A DNA stretch of 64,000 nt from Parasphingopyxis lamellibrachiae (GTDB lineage Bacteria; Pseudomonadota; Alphaproteobacteria; Sphingomonadales; Sphingomonadaceae): positions 434,001 through 498,000 of the forward strand of contig NZ_QRDP01000004.1 of the NCBI RefSeq assembly GCF_003385775.1, given 5' to 3'. Under the pieces are notes generated by a model, which ran no database searches, was not told where the DNA came from, and worked only from the letters and a program-made list of their open reading frames with translations. Shown here in pieces: positions 1 to 8,321 of this stretch. A program made the translations under genes and the position numbers. Numbering within the stretch: position 1 is the stretch's first letter; the number at the start of each line of letters is the position of its first letter.

Positions 1-63
1 GGAAACTCTTGAAGACCTTGTGCGTAACGGTCATGTATGGCCCAACACAAAGGAGACTTGTCC

Positions 64-684
64 ATGGCGTTCGAACTCCCCGCACTTCCTTATTCCAAAG
101 ACGCTTTTGGCGATCTGATTTCGGCGAAAACATTCGAGTACCACCATGGCAAGCATCATCAGGCCTATGTGGACAAAACAAACGCCGCGATCGAAGGCGG
201 CGAGCTGGAAAATGCCAGGTTGTCGGAAGTTATCCTTGCTGCGAAAAACAGCGGAGACCAGGGCTTGTTCAACAATGCCGCGCAGGTCTGGAACCACAGT
301 TTCTACTGGAAGTGCCTGAGCTCCGAAAAGCAGAATCCGTCTGGCGCGCTCGCGGCGCACATCGAAGACAGTTTTGGATCGAAGTCTGCGCTTCTCGAGG
401 CGCTCAAGGCCGAAGCGACCGGCCATTTCGCCAGCGGCTGGGCCTGGCTTATCCTGAACGGAGACGCACTCGAAATCACGTCGCTGCATGACGCGGATAC
501 ACCGGTCGCCCATGAGGGTATGAAGCCGCTACTGACGATCGATGTGTGGGAACATGCCTATTATCTCGATTATCAGAATGGCCGCGGCGATTATGTCGAC
601 GCCATCCTGAACAATGCGGTCAACTGGGAATTCGTCGCCAAGAATCTGGACGGTGACGGGGTGTCGCGCGCCGACCAGGGCTAG
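64..684 (+). CDS. sodB: Superoxide dismutase [Fe]
   Basis: Cytoplasmic enzyme that converts superoxide to hydrogen peroxide and oxygen. The 206-residue protein has the usual Fe/Mn-SOD size and order: an N-terminal helical hairpin with the first metal-ligand His near residue 27 (FEYHHGKHHQAYV), the AAQVWNHSFYW segment typical of the iron type, and the C-terminal DVWEHAYYLDY segment carrying the Asp and His ligands. The start is set by an AAAGGAG ribosome site at about 49-55, eight bases before ATG 64; an in-frame ATG at 37 lies upstream of that site and is unlikely. The gene stands alone and converges with yciB. The Fe rather than Mn assignment is from motif resemblance only. Confidence 0.95.
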   Translation: MAFELPALPYSKDAFGDLISAKTFEYHHGKHHQAYVDKTNAAIEGGELENARLSEVILAAKNSGDQGLFNNAAQVWNHSFYWKCLSSEKQNPSGALAAHIEDSFGSKSALLEALKAEATGHFASGWAWLILNGDALEITSLHDADTPVAHEGMKPLLTIDVWEHAYYLDYQNGRGDYVDAILNNAVNWEFVAKNLDGDGVSRADQG

Positions 685-711
685 GCAGTGGCGGTCGTAA
701 GTCCCGAGGGC

Positions 712-1338
712 TTACTCGTGCGCGTCCGGCATGGGCGGTTCGTCCGCTTTTTCCAGATTGAGGCCGTGTTTCAACAGCATAGGGACATTTGCGAAGGCGA
801 AAATCAGCGTCAGCGGAATCGCGCCCCATAGTTTGAAGCCAACCCAGAAGTCCGTGCTGCTGTTGCGCCATACGGCTTCGTTCAGCACCGCCATGGCGAG
901 AAAAAAGATCGCCCAGTTGCGCGACAGAATATCCCATCCGCGGTCGCTGAGCCCGGGATAGGCGCTCCCGAGAAGGGCCGCCAGGGTTGGCCGTTTCGTA
1001 ATAAGGCCGCCGATGAGCAGCAGCGCGATGAAGACGTAGTAAATCGTCGGTTTGACCTTGATGAACGTCTCGTCGCGCAGGAAAAGCGTAACCCCGCCGA
1101 AAACAAGCACCATCACGCCGGAAAAGAGCAACATCGGCGATATTTTTCCGGCTTTCACCCAGGAAATGACGAGCGCAATCATCATTGCGGCCATGAAGGC
1201 GCCGGTGGCGTAGAATATTCCAAGTGGAGGTGGTGCCAAAAAATTGACGACGAAGAACACCAGGACCGGTCCGAAATCGAGCGCCATGCGCATACCGGGA
1301 GACAGGTCTTTCTTCGCATCGGATTGCACGTCGCTCAT
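712..1338 (-). CDS. yciB: Inner membrane septation protein A (YciB/IspZ family)
   Basis: Small polytopic inner membrane protein of 208 residues. The family is linked to cell envelope and division integrity, with no known catalysis. About five or six hydrophobic segments are visible, starting near residue 20 (LDFGPVLVFFVVNFLAPP), with the typical conserved stretches RDETFIKVKPTIYY and LNEAVWRNSSTDFWVGFK. It is the last gene of the leftward dapF-mtaB-ftsY-yciB run, and its ATG (1338) lies 4 bases past the ftsY stop. The frame stays open for 46 codons upstream inside ftsY, but that extension is a shadow of ftsY. Family membership is clear; the exact role is not. Confidence 0.88.
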   Translation of the reverse strand: MSDVQSDAKKDLSPGMRMALDFGPVLVFFVVNFLAPPPLGIFYATGAFMAAMMIALVISWVKAGKISPMLLFSGVMVLVFGGVTLFLRDETFIKVKPTIYYVFIALLLIGGLITKRPTLAALLGSAYPGLSDRGWDILSRNWAIFFLAMAVLNEAVWRNSSTDFWVGFKLWGAIPLTLIFAFANVPMLLKHGLNLEKADEPPMPDAHE

Positions 1339-1342
1339 ATGT

Positions 1343-2284
1343 CTACTCTCCGTCAAACTCGTCTGCGCCGGTGATCGCGCGGGCAACGGCCCGGGGATCG
1401 AAGGGCCGTAAATCTTCCAATGTTTCGCCGACGCCGATCGCATGGATCGGCAGGCCGAATTTTTCCGCCGCCGCAACTAGCACGCCCCCGCGGGCCGTGC
1501 CGTCAAGCTTGGTCATGACAAGGCCTGTGACGTTCGCGACTTCCTTGAATACTTCAATCTGCGAGAGCGCATTCTGACCGGTCGTCGCATCGAGGACGAG
1601 GATCACATTGTGTGGCGCTTCCTCGTTGAGTCTTCCCAAGACCCGCCGGATTTTCGAAAGCTCGTCCATCAGGTGGCTCTTGTTCTGGAGCCGCCCCGCC
1701 GTGTCGACGATCAGTACGTCCGTGCCATCGTCGGTGCCGCGCTTGACGCCCTCAAAGACAAGGCTGGCGGCGTCGCCGCCTTCCTCTCCGGAGATAATCG
1801 GTACGCCCAGCCGTTCCGCCCAGACTTTCAGCTGCCCGATGGCGGCCGCGCGGAATGTGTCTCCCGCGACCAGCATGACATTGTAGTCGTCTTCGAGAAA
1901 CAGGTGGCCAAGCTTGGCAATCGTTGTCGTTTTTCCGGAGCCGTTGACGCCGATGACCAGCATCACCTGAGGGCGGGGGAATGCATCTATTTCCAGCGGG
2001 ACGGCCACAGGGCGGAGGATGTCCTCAAGCTCCTCTGCCACGATTTCACGGATATCCAGTTCGGAAAGATGGCGATCATACCGGCCGCTGGCCAGTCGGT
2101 CGCGCACCCGTGCGGCGACGGCCGGTCCCAGATCCGAGGCGATGAGCGCTTCCTCGATTTCGTCCAGTGTTTCGTCGTCGAGCTTTTCCTTGGTGATTAG
2201 CCCGGTGAGGTTGCCGCCAAGTGCTTCCGATGTTCGCTTGAACCCGAAACGCAGCTTATCACCCCAGCTTTTCTGCTCGCTCAC
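1343..2284 (-). CDS. ftsY: Signal recognition particle receptor FtsY
   Basis: SRP receptor GTPase of 313 residues that docks Ffh-bound ribosomes at the Sec translocon. It shows the NG architecture: an N-terminal four-helix bundle (about 1-95), then the G domain with P-loop GVNGSGKTTT, DTAGRLQNKSHLMDEL, and TKLDGTARGG. The acidic A domain of E. coli FtsY is missing, so membrane binding probably relies on the N-terminal amphipathic segment (KSWGDKLRFGFKR). Start is GTG 2284 in a GTGA overlap with the mtaB stop, so translation is probably coupled. Its partner ffh lies 4 kb away on the other strand. Confidence 0.97.
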   Translation of the reverse strand: MSEQKSWGDKLRFGFKRTSEALGGNLTGLITKEKLDDETLDEIEEALIASDLGPAVAARVRDRLASGRYDRHLSELDIREIVAEELEDILRPVAVPLEIDAFPRPQVMLVIGVNGSGKTTTIAKLGHLFLEDDYNVMLVAGDTFRAAAIGQLKVWAERLGVPIISGEEGGDAASLVFEGVKRGTDDGTDVLIVDTAGRLQNKSHLMDELSKIRRVLGRLNEEAPHNVILVLDATTGQNALSQIEVFKEVANVTGLVMTKLDGTARGGVLVAAAEKFGLPIHAIGVGETLEDLRPFDPRAVARAITGADEFDGE

Positions 2285-3525
2285 GAAACTTCCCCGATCA
2301 ATATGCCCTGTTCAATGGCGGACAACCGGGCGTCGACCAGCTGAACGGGCCGTGCTGCCGATCCGTCCCGATGCCGGATTCTCACTTCGGCGAAATTCTC
2401 CGCATGACCGACCCCGTCATCGCGTTCGACAAGGACGCGTTGCCTGGTGCCAACGAGACCGCGCAGCCAGTTCGATTTCTGCCGCGCTGCGGCCTCGCGC
2501 AGACGCTGCGCGCGGGCTTTGCGATCGGGAACCGGAACCTGCGGCATCTTGGCTGCCGGTGTCCCGCGCCGCGCGGAATAGGGGAAAATATGGCCGAACA
2601 CGATCTGACAGTCCTCGACAAGGGCCAGGGTGTTGGCGGCCATCTCGTCGGTTTCGGTCGGAAATCCCGCAATGATGTCGGCACCAATGGCGATCTCCGG
2701 GCGCTTGTCCTTCAGTTTTGCGACCATCTCGACCGATTGGGTGCGGCTGTGACGGCGTTTCATGCGCTTTAGGATCATGTCGTCGCCCGCCTGGAGTGAG
2801 AGGTGCAGATGCGGCATGAAGCGGGGCTCGCCAGTGATGATCTCGAACAGCCTTTCATCGATCTCGATCGAGTCCAGCGAAGAGAGGCGCAGCCGGGGCA
2901 GGGCGGGAACGCCCTTGAGAATCCGCTCGACAAGCAGGCCGAGACTGGGGTTGCCGGGAAGGTCAGGTCCATAGCTGGTGACATCGACACCCGTCAGGAC
3001 GATTTCCTGAAAGCCTTCGTCGACCAGCGCCTTGATCCGTTCGACGACCAGCCCGGCAGGGACCGAGCGGCTGTTTCCACGACCATAGGGGATGACACAG
3101 AAGGTGCAGCGATGATCGCACCCATTCTGTACTTCGACAAAGGCGCGGGCGCGGTCCGAAAAACCTGTCACGAGATGCGGCGCGGTTTCCCGGACGGCCA
3201 TGATGTCGGATACGAGTGAGCGATCAGAGGCAAAGCTCTCGGGCAGCATCTTCTCCCGATTGCCGAGCAACTGGCTGACTTCCGGCATGGCAGCGAAGGT
3301 TTCGGGCTGTGTTTGTACAGCGCAGCCAGTGACGACGATTTCGGCATCCGGGCGCGCACGCTTTGCCTTGCGGATTTGCTGGCGGGTCTTGCGCACTGCC
3401 TCGGCAGTGACCGCACAGCTGTTGACGATCACCAGATCGTCGCGATCAGCAGTTATTGCCCGCATTGCTTCGCTTTCGGCGAAATTCAGCCGGCATCCGA
3501 GGGTGATGAGTTCGGCGCCGCTCAC
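2281..3525 (-). CDS. mtaB: tRNA t6A37 C2-methylthiotransferase (MtaB family)
   Basis: Radical SAM methylthiotransferase predicted to convert t6A37 to ms2t6A37 in ANN-decoding tRNAs. The 414-residue protein has an N-terminal UPF0004 domain with Cys residues for the second Fe-S cluster (GCRLNFAE, VNSCAVT, VTGCAVQ), the radical SAM CxxxCxxC motif in NGCDHRCTFC, the TIM-barrel segment VLTGVDVTSYG, GADIIAGFPTET, and a C-terminal TRAM-like region. It begins at GTG 3525 in a GTGA overlap with dapF and ends in a GTGA overlap with ftsY. The MtaB subfamily, rather than MiaB or RimO, is chosen on overall motif resemblance and its frequent location near dapF and ftsY in alphaproteobacteria. Confidence 0.9.
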   Translation of the reverse strand: MSGAELITLGCRLNFAESEAMRAITADRDDLVIVNSCAVTAEAVRKTRQQIRKAKRARPDAEIVVTGCAVQTQPETFAAMPEVSQLLGNREKMLPESFASDRSLVSDIMAVRETAPHLVTGFSDRARAFVEVQNGCDHRCTFCVIPYGRGNSRSVPAGLVVERIKALVDEGFQEIVLTGVDVTSYGPDLPGNPSLGLLVERILKGVPALPRLRLSSLDSIEIDERLFEIITGEPRFMPHLHLSLQAGDDMILKRMKRRHSRTQSVEMVAKLKDKRPEIAIGADIIAGFPTETDEMAANTLALVEDCQIVFGHIFPYSARRGTPAAKMPQVPVPDRKARAQRLREAAARQKSNWLRGLVGTRQRVLVERDDGVGHAENFAEVRIRHRDGSAARPVQLVDARLSAIEQGILIGEVS

Positions 3526-4346
3526 AGAAAATCGTCCAACTCTATCTCGCCGGTGAAGACATGCGCTGCCGGTCCGGTCATCCGTACTTCCTGGCCCGGT
3601 TCCCAGGAGATGGCGAGATCGCCGCCAGGCAAGTGAACAGTCGTTTCACGGCCGCTGACGAGCTTGCGCCGGACCGCTGCGACGGTGGTCGCACAGGCTC
3701 CGGTGCCGCAGGCGCGGGTAAGGCCGGTGCCGCGCTCCCAGACGCGCAAGGTAATGCTGCCGTCACTTTCGACGGTTGCGACGTTTACGTTAATCCGTTC
3801 GGGAAACAGCGGGTCATTTTCGACAATCGGCCCGAGCCGCGCGAGATCGACACTGGCCGTGTCCTCGACGAAGAAAATTACATGAGGATTGCCGATATTG
3901 ACGGCAATCGGGTTTGTCAGTTCTTCCCAGCGAACTGGCATGTTGGTCGTATCCATCGCATAGGCGAGCGGAATGGTGTCCCAATCGAAGCGGGGTTCGC
4001 CCATATCGAGCGTCGCTCCCGTATCGTCTGGCGTACCGGATATTGTTCCGCCCGTGGTTGCGATCTGCGCTTCATGGCCAACCAGTTGGGTCACGCAACG
4101 GGCCGCATTCCCGCAGGCTTCGACCTCACTGCCATCGGCATTGAAAATCCGCATTGCGAAATCGGCTTCTTGTGAGGGCTCGAGCTGGATCAGTTGATCG
4201 CAACCAATACCTGTCCGCCGGTTCGCAAGTGCGCGCACCAGCTCGTCTGTCATGGTGACGGCATGCTGGCGGGCATCGACAATGACGAAATCATTGCCGA
4301 GGCCGTGCATCTTATGAAAAGTCAATTTGCTAGAAGACGGGCGCAT
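3522..4346 (-). CDS. dapF: Diaminopimelate epimerase
   Basis: Converts LL- to meso-diaminopimelate for lysine and peptidoglycan synthesis. The 274-residue protein is full length and has the N-terminal signature HKMHGLGNDFVIVDA and both catalytic cysteine motifs, ACGNAARC and TRACGTGACAT, which act as the acid/base pair. It is the first gene of the leftward operon with mtaB, ftsY and yciB. No clear ribosome site precedes the ATG at 4346, so a slightly later start (the Met before HGLGNDF is probably too late) cannot be excluded. The 71 bases up to the GGDEF-EAL stop must hold its promoter if it has its own. Confidence 0.95.
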   Translation of the reverse strand: MRPSSSKLTFHKMHGLGNDFVIVDARQHAVTMTDELVRALANRRTGIGCDQLIQLEPSQEADFAMRIFNADGSEVEACGNAARCVTQLVGHEAQIATTGGTISGTPDDTGATLDMGEPRFDWDTIPLAYAMDTTNMPVRWEELTNPIAVNIGNPHVIFFVEDTASVDLARLGPIVENDPLFPERINVNVATVESDGSITLRVWERGTGLTRACGTGACATTVAAVRRKLVSGRETTVHLPGGDLAISWEPGQEVRMTGPAAHVFTGEIELDDFL

Positions 4347-4417
4347 GGCGCGCGATTTAGGGTTGGGAAGGGGCGCTGTCCACTTATGCGGCCCATTTGT
4401 TTGGGACGCGGCTAACC

Positions 4418-6064
4418 TCAGCCCGAGCGGCGCAAGCTAGGCATATCGTCCAGCGTCTCTTTCTCGACGCCTTTTTTCGGACCCGATGTCAGCATGTCCT
4501 TATCCGCAAGAAGACGCCTCGTCTGGCCTATCGCCATTGGCTTTCCGTAATGCCATCCCTGACCGGCCATTGAGCCGAGATCCTTCAGGCTTGTCGCAAT
4601 CTGCGCTGTCTCTATGCCTTCCGCGGTCACAGGCAGGCCCAGGCTCGATCCGAGGCGCGTGATCGCGTCGACGATCGCAGCGCTTTCGTTGTCATCGTTG
4701 ATCGATGTGACGAAACTCCGGTCGATCTTGATCCGGTCGAACGGCAGCGCGCGAAGATGGGCGAGGCTGGAATAACCCGTGCCAAAATCATCGAGCGCAA
4801 TGCGGATACCCTGATTTTTGAGACTGGAAATGATCGATTGGGCTATGCCGAGATTGTCGAACAAGGCGGTTTCGGTGATTTCGATTTCGAGCCGACTGGC
4901 CGGGAAATTCGTCTCGGTCAGCAATTTGATGATTTTTTGGGCCAGCCAGGGATCTTTAAGCTGTGCCGGCGAAATATTGACGGACAGGGTGAGACCCTGA
5001 TCCCAGTCGCGTGCTTCGGTAAAGGCCTTACGCATCACATATTCCGATAACTCGGATATCAGTCCGCACTCTTCGGCTACAGGAATGAAATCTTCGGGCA
5101 TGATGAGGCCGCGGGTCGGATGTTCCCAGCGTGCCAGAACCTCGAAGCCGTGTAACTTGCCGGTCAGCAGATCGATCTGCTGCTCATAATAGGGCGCGAA
5201 CTCGCCGGCGGGGATGCCCCTGCGCATGCCTTGTTCGACGCGGTTCCGTTCTTCGAGCATGCGTTCCATGCTGCCATCGAACCAGACAGCGCGGTTCTTG
5301 CCCTGATGCTTGGCCGCGTACATCGCGATATCCGCGCGGCGCAGCAAAGTCTCGACGCCGTTACAATCATGGTCGGAGCGCGTTATGCCTACCGAGGCGC
5401 TTGTCTGAACCGATTGCTTCTCGATATCGAAGGGCAGCGAGATACGTTCGACGAGTTCATCGGCCACGGCATCGACCGCAGCGGGGTTGCTGGGGTCGAA
5501 CTGAAAAGCAGCGGCAAATTCGTCGCCGCCGAGGCGCGCGCCGAGGGCCGAACCGGGCAGGGCGCTCATAATCCGCTTGCCCACTTCCCTAAGCAACACG
5601 TCGCCGACATGGTGCCCGTTGAGATCGTTGACATATTTGAAGCTGTCGAGGTCAATGACAAACATGGCGACGACGCGATTGCGCGTGGCGGCCGTCTTGA
5701 TCATCGCATCTACTTCGCCGGTCAGCGAACGGCGGTTGAGAAATCCGGTCAGCGGATCTCGCAGTGCGAGCGAGCGAGCCTGCTTCGTTGCTTCCTTGTG
5801 ATTCTGGATCTGGACCGTGACTTCGTTGTGATGGCGCCACCCGATAAGGATGAGCGCGATGTTCAGGATCAGCGCAACGGCAAGTACTGGATCGCGGTCC
5901 GATGCGGTGCCTGCAATAATGCTGGCGATGACTTCGCCGCCGATACCGGCGAACATAAGAATTGATAACAGGGCTATGGTTGCAGACACGAAGGCACGAG
6001 GATGCTCGAGCTTCTCGGTGTCGGCGGACTCGGCAATTGAAGGAACGTCCTTGCGCTCGCGCAT
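4418..6064 (-). CDS. Membrane-anchored GGDEF-EAL c-di-GMP turnover protein
   Basis: Bifunctional-type cyclic di-GMP protein of 548 residues. Two hydrophobic segments (about 25-52 and 59-76) anchor it in the inner membrane without a large periplasmic sensor. The GGDEF domain has an intact active-site motif (GGDEF at 179-183) and no RxxD inhibitory site just before it. The EAL domain has EVL at 308-310 in place of EAL, with the metal and catalytic Glu retained, plus SVNIS, EITE, DDFGTGYSS, KIDRSF and AEGIET, so phosphodiesterase activity is plausible. ATG 6064 with a GAGG site nine bases upstream is preferred over an in-frame GTG at 6100. It is divergent from ffh. Confidence 0.9.
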   Translation of the reverse strand: MRERKDVPSIAESADTEKLEHPRAFVSATIALLSILMFAGIGGEVIASIIAGTASDRDPVLAVALILNIALILIGWRHHNEVTVQIQNHKEATKQARSLALRDPLTGFLNRRSLTGEVDAMIKTAATRNRVVAMFVIDLDSFKYVNDLNGHHVGDVLLREVGKRIMSALPGSALGARLGGDEFAAAFQFDPSNPAAVDAVADELVERISLPFDIEKQSVQTSASVGITRSDHDCNGVETLLRRADIAMYAAKHQGKNRAVWFDGSMERMLEERNRVEQGMRRGIPAGEFAPYYEQQIDLLTGKLHGFEVLARWEHPTRGLIMPEDFIPVAEECGLISELSEYVMRKAFTEARDWDQGLTLSVNISPAQLKDPWLAQKIIKLLTETNFPASRLEIEITETALFDNLGIAQSIISSLKNQGIRIALDDFGTGYSSLAHLRALPFDRIKIDRSFVTSINDDNESAAIVDAITRLGSSLGLPVTAEGIETAQIATSLKDLGSMAGQGWHYGKPMAIGQTRRLLADKDMLTSGPKKGVEKETLDDMPSLRRSG

Positions 6065-6129
6065 AGTATCAACCTCGGTTCGGGAAGCGCTTTTTTGCAC
6101 AAATGGAGTGAAGACCGCGTTAATTTACC

Positions 6130-6293
6130 GGATTCTTCTTCCCCACTTGTAAATGCTCGCTTTGGGCGGTATTTGCTCCATAACAGTTCCGCAAGGGATG
6201 CAGACCGACGCGCCGATAAGGCGTACGCTGGCCGGCGAGTTTTCGCCCGCCGGCGTTTTTTGCGTTTTTTGGGGATCGGGAAGGATTTGAGCG
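6130..6293 (+). promoter_or_regulatory. ffh leader with SRP-RNA-like hairpin and terminator-like stem
   Basis: The 229 bases between the GGDEF-EAL start and ffh hold ordered structure. At 6184-6206 a short hairpin with stem TTCC/GGGA and a GCAA tetraloop is flanked by CAG on the left and TGCAGACC on the right, which resembles the Ffh-binding tip of SRP RNA (CAGGTCC, GGAA, GGAAGCAGCC). A CGCC-GATAA-GGCG hairpin follows at 6211-6223, then a GC-rich stem at 6231-6254 with a T-run. The resemblance is by eye. Whether this is a leader, an attenuator or a separate small RNA is inference. Confidence 0.45.
6231..6261 (+). terminator. Terminator-like hairpin in the ffh leader
   Basis: Perfect 7-bp stem GCCGGCG (6231-6237) / CGCCGGC (6248-6254) followed by G and six T (6256-6261), then a second T6 run a few bases on. 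It faces rightward and ends only 32 bases before the ffh ATG, so it cannot serve the divergent upstream gene. Either ffh is attenuated or a short RNA ends here. Confidence 0.7.
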
Positions 6294-7748
6294 ATGTTCG
6301 ACAGTCTTAGCGATCGGCTTGGCGGTGTCTTTGACCGCCTTAAAGGCCGTGGTTCGCTTAACGAAAGCGATGTCCGGGCGGCGATGCGTGAAGTGCGTAT
6401 TGCGCTGCTCGAAGCCGATGTTGCGCTGCCGGTCGCCCGGGAATTTGTCGACGGCGTCACCGAACAGGCGGTTGGCCAGCAGGTTCTCAAATCGGTTACT
6501 CCCGGCCAGCAGGTTGTCAAGATCGTCAATGACGCGCTTGTTGCAATGCTTGGTGCGAATGCCTCCGAGCTGCATGTTGACGGGACACCGCCCAATGTCG
6601 TGATGATGGTCGGCCTGCAGGGTTCCGGTAAAACCACGACGACCGCAAAAATTGCCAAACGACTTACTGAAAAGGGCCGCAAAAAGGTGCTGATGGCGTC
6701 GCTCGACGTCAATCGTCCGGCTGCACAGGAGCAGCTGGCAGTGCTCGGAACGCAAACCGATGTCGCGACCCTGCCCATCGTTCAGGGCCAGCAACCTACC
6801 GATATTGCTAAACGTGCCCTTCAGGCCGCCAAGCTGCAGGGCTTCGATGTCGTGATGCTGGACACCGCAGGCCGGCTCCATGTCGATCAACAGCTTATGG
6901 ACGAGATGAAGGCAGTTTCCGATGCGACGATCCCGGAGGAAATTCTTCTCGTTGTCGATGCTCTGACTGGCCAGGACGCGGTGAATGTCGCGAAGAGCTT
7001 TACCGAGCAGGTGCCATTGACCGGTACCGTACTGACGCGGATGGATGGCGATGCGCGTGGTGGTGCGGCGCTTTCCATGCGCGCGGTGACCGGGACGCCG
7101 ATCAAATTTGTGGGTGTCGGTGAGAAGCTTGATGCGCTCGAGGAATTCCACCCGGAACGGGTCGCCGGCCGAATTCTTGGCATGGGCGATGTCGTTAGCC
7201 TTGTCGAACGCGCTGCCGAAACGGTCGAGAAGGACGAAGCCGAGGCCTTTGCCAAGAAGATGGCCAAGGGCCAGTTCGACATGAACGACCTGCGGACGCA
7301 ATTGGCGCAGATGCAGCGCATGGGCGGGCTCGGCGCGCTGGCCGGTATGCTCCCGGGTATGAAAAAGGCGCAGGCCGCGATGGCGAACAGCGGGATGGAC
7401 GACAAGGTGCTCGTCCATATGGACGCGATTATAGGCTCGATGACGAAGAAAGAGCGGGCAAAACCTGCTTTGCTCAACGCCAAGCGCAAGCGGCGCGTGG
7501 CGATGGGTTCGGGCCAGACGGTACAGGACGTAAACAAGCTCCTCAAGATGCACAAGGAAATGTCGACCGCGATGAAGCGCATCAAGAAGATGGGCGGCAT
7601 CAAGGGGCTGATGAAGATGTTTGGCGGCGGAGGCGGCCCGGAAGGCCTTCCCGGCGGCGGTGAAATGCCGTCCGGCGGCATGCCCGGACTTCCCGGCATG
7701 CCGGGGCAGGGGATCCCTCCCGACTTGGACAAATTACTGAAACGTTAG
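6294..7748 (+). CDS. ffh: Signal recognition particle protein Ffh
   Basis: SRP54 GTPase of 484 residues that binds SRP RNA and signal sequences emerging from the ribosome and delivers them to FtsY. Domains in order: N helical bundle (1-90), G domain with GLQGSGKTTTTAKIA, DTAGRLHVDQQL and TRMDGDARGG, then a Met-rich M domain (about 310-450) containing the RNA-binding helix-turn-helix region. The C-terminus is a Gly/Met/Pro-rich tail (GGGGGPEGLPGGGEMP onward), flexible and typical of alphaproteobacterial Ffh. It is followed by rpsP after 45 bases and may share transcripts with the rpsP-rimM-trmD-rplS operon. It is preceded by the structured leader described separately. Confidence 0.98.
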   Translation: MFDSLSDRLGGVFDRLKGRGSLNESDVRAAMREVRIALLEADVALPVAREFVDGVTEQAVGQQVLKSVTPGQQVVKIVNDALVAMLGANASELHVDGTPPNVVMMVGLQGSGKTTTTAKIAKRLTEKGRKKVLMASLDVNRPAAQEQLAVLGTQTDVATLPIVQGQQPTDIAKRALQAAKLQGFDVVMLDTAGRLHVDQQLMDEMKAVSDATIPEEILLVVDALTGQDAVNVAKSFTEQVPLTGTVLTRMDGDARGGAALSMRAVTGTPIKFVGVGEKLDALEEFHPERVAGRILGMGDVVSLVERAAETVEKDEAEAFAKKMAKGQFDMNDLRTQLAQMQRMGGLGALAGMLPGMKKAQAAMANSGMDDKVLVHMDAIIGSMTKKERAKPALLNAKRKRRVAMGSGQTVQDVNKLLKMHKEMSTAMKRIKKMGGIKGLMKMFGGGGGPEGLPGGGEMPSGGMPGLPGMPGQGIPPDLDKLLKR

Positions 7749-7793
7749 AATTTTTTGAATTATATTTGGATTTTTTGAAAGAAGGAAATATCA
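7749..7793 (+). repeat. AT-rich ffh-rpsP spacer with 10-base direct repeat
   Basis: ATTTTTTGAA occurs at 7750-7759 and again at 7770-7779, exactly 20 bases apart, in a spacer far richer in A+T than its surroundings. The rpsP ribosome site GAAGGAAA follows directly. It could be an operator, an RNA-processing site or a translational enhancer. Function unknown. Confidence 0.4.
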
Positions 7794-8318
7794 ATGCCAG
7801 TAGCAATTAGGCTGTCACGCGGTGGCGCAAAAAAGCGGCCTTACTACAAGATCGTCGTAACCGATTCCCGCAAGGCGCGGGACGGCAAGTTCATCGAGCG
7901 TATCGGCAGCTACAACCCGCTGCTCGCCAAGGACAATCCCGATCGCGTGAAGCTCGACGAAGATCGTGCGAAGCATTGGCTTTCGGTCGGTGCGCAGCCG
8001 TCTGACCGCGTGATGCGTTTCCTCGATGCCGCTGGCATCATGGAGCGTCAGCCGCGCAACAACCCGCAGAAAGCGGAGCCGGGCGACAAGGCCAAGGAGC
8101 GCATCGAAGAGAAAGCTGCTAAGGACGTAGCTGCCAAGGAAGCCGCTGCAGCTGCTGCAGCCGCTCCGGCTGAGGAAGCCCCCGCAGAAGAAACTGAAGC
8201 ACCTGCTGAAGAAGCTCCCGCTGAGGAAGCCAAAGCTGAAGAGGCTCCGGTCGAAGAAGCTGCTCCTGAGGAAGCTGCTGCAGAAGACGCTCCCGCAGAA
8301 GAAGAAGCCAAGAGCTAA
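7794..8318 (+). CDS. rpsP: 30S ribosomal protein S16 with long acidic C-terminal extension
   Basis: Small-subunit protein S16, needed for 30S assembly. The first 80 or so residues are a standard S16 ([20 protein letters not shown], then [11 protein letters not shown]). The protein is 174 residues, about twice the bacterial norm. Residues from about 95 on form a low-complexity tail of Ala, Glu, Pro and Lys built from AEEAPAEE-like repeats. Such tails occur in alphaproteobacterial S16, and their role is unclear. An AAGGAAA site precedes ATG 7794. First gene of the rpsP-rimM-trmD-rplS operon. Confidence 0.97.
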   Translation: MPVAIRLSRGGAKKRPYYKIVVTDSRKARDGKFIERIGSYNPLLAKDNPDRVKLDEDRAKHWLSVGAQPSDRVMRFLDAAGIMERQPRNNPQKAEPGDKAKERIEEKAAKDVAAKEAAAAAAAAPAEEAPAEETEAPAEEAPAEEAKAEEAPVEEAAPEEAAAEDAPAEEEAKS

Positions 8319-8321
8319 ATC

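Noticed and set aside
1-63. Open frame at the left edge before sodB
   Set aside because: Too short to assign, with no conserved protein content; I see nothing supportable apart from the sodB ribosome site.
6130-6261. The ffh leader as the SRP RNA gene itself
   Set aside because: The halves on either side of the GCAA loop do not pair into the long rod of 4.5S RNA, and the core deviates by two insertions.
6120-7553. Long leftward open frame opposite ffh, and similar frames opposite secA, ahcY, tyrS and addB
   Set aside because: No recognisable protein content and full overlap with well-conserved genes; they reflect GC-rich codon structure.
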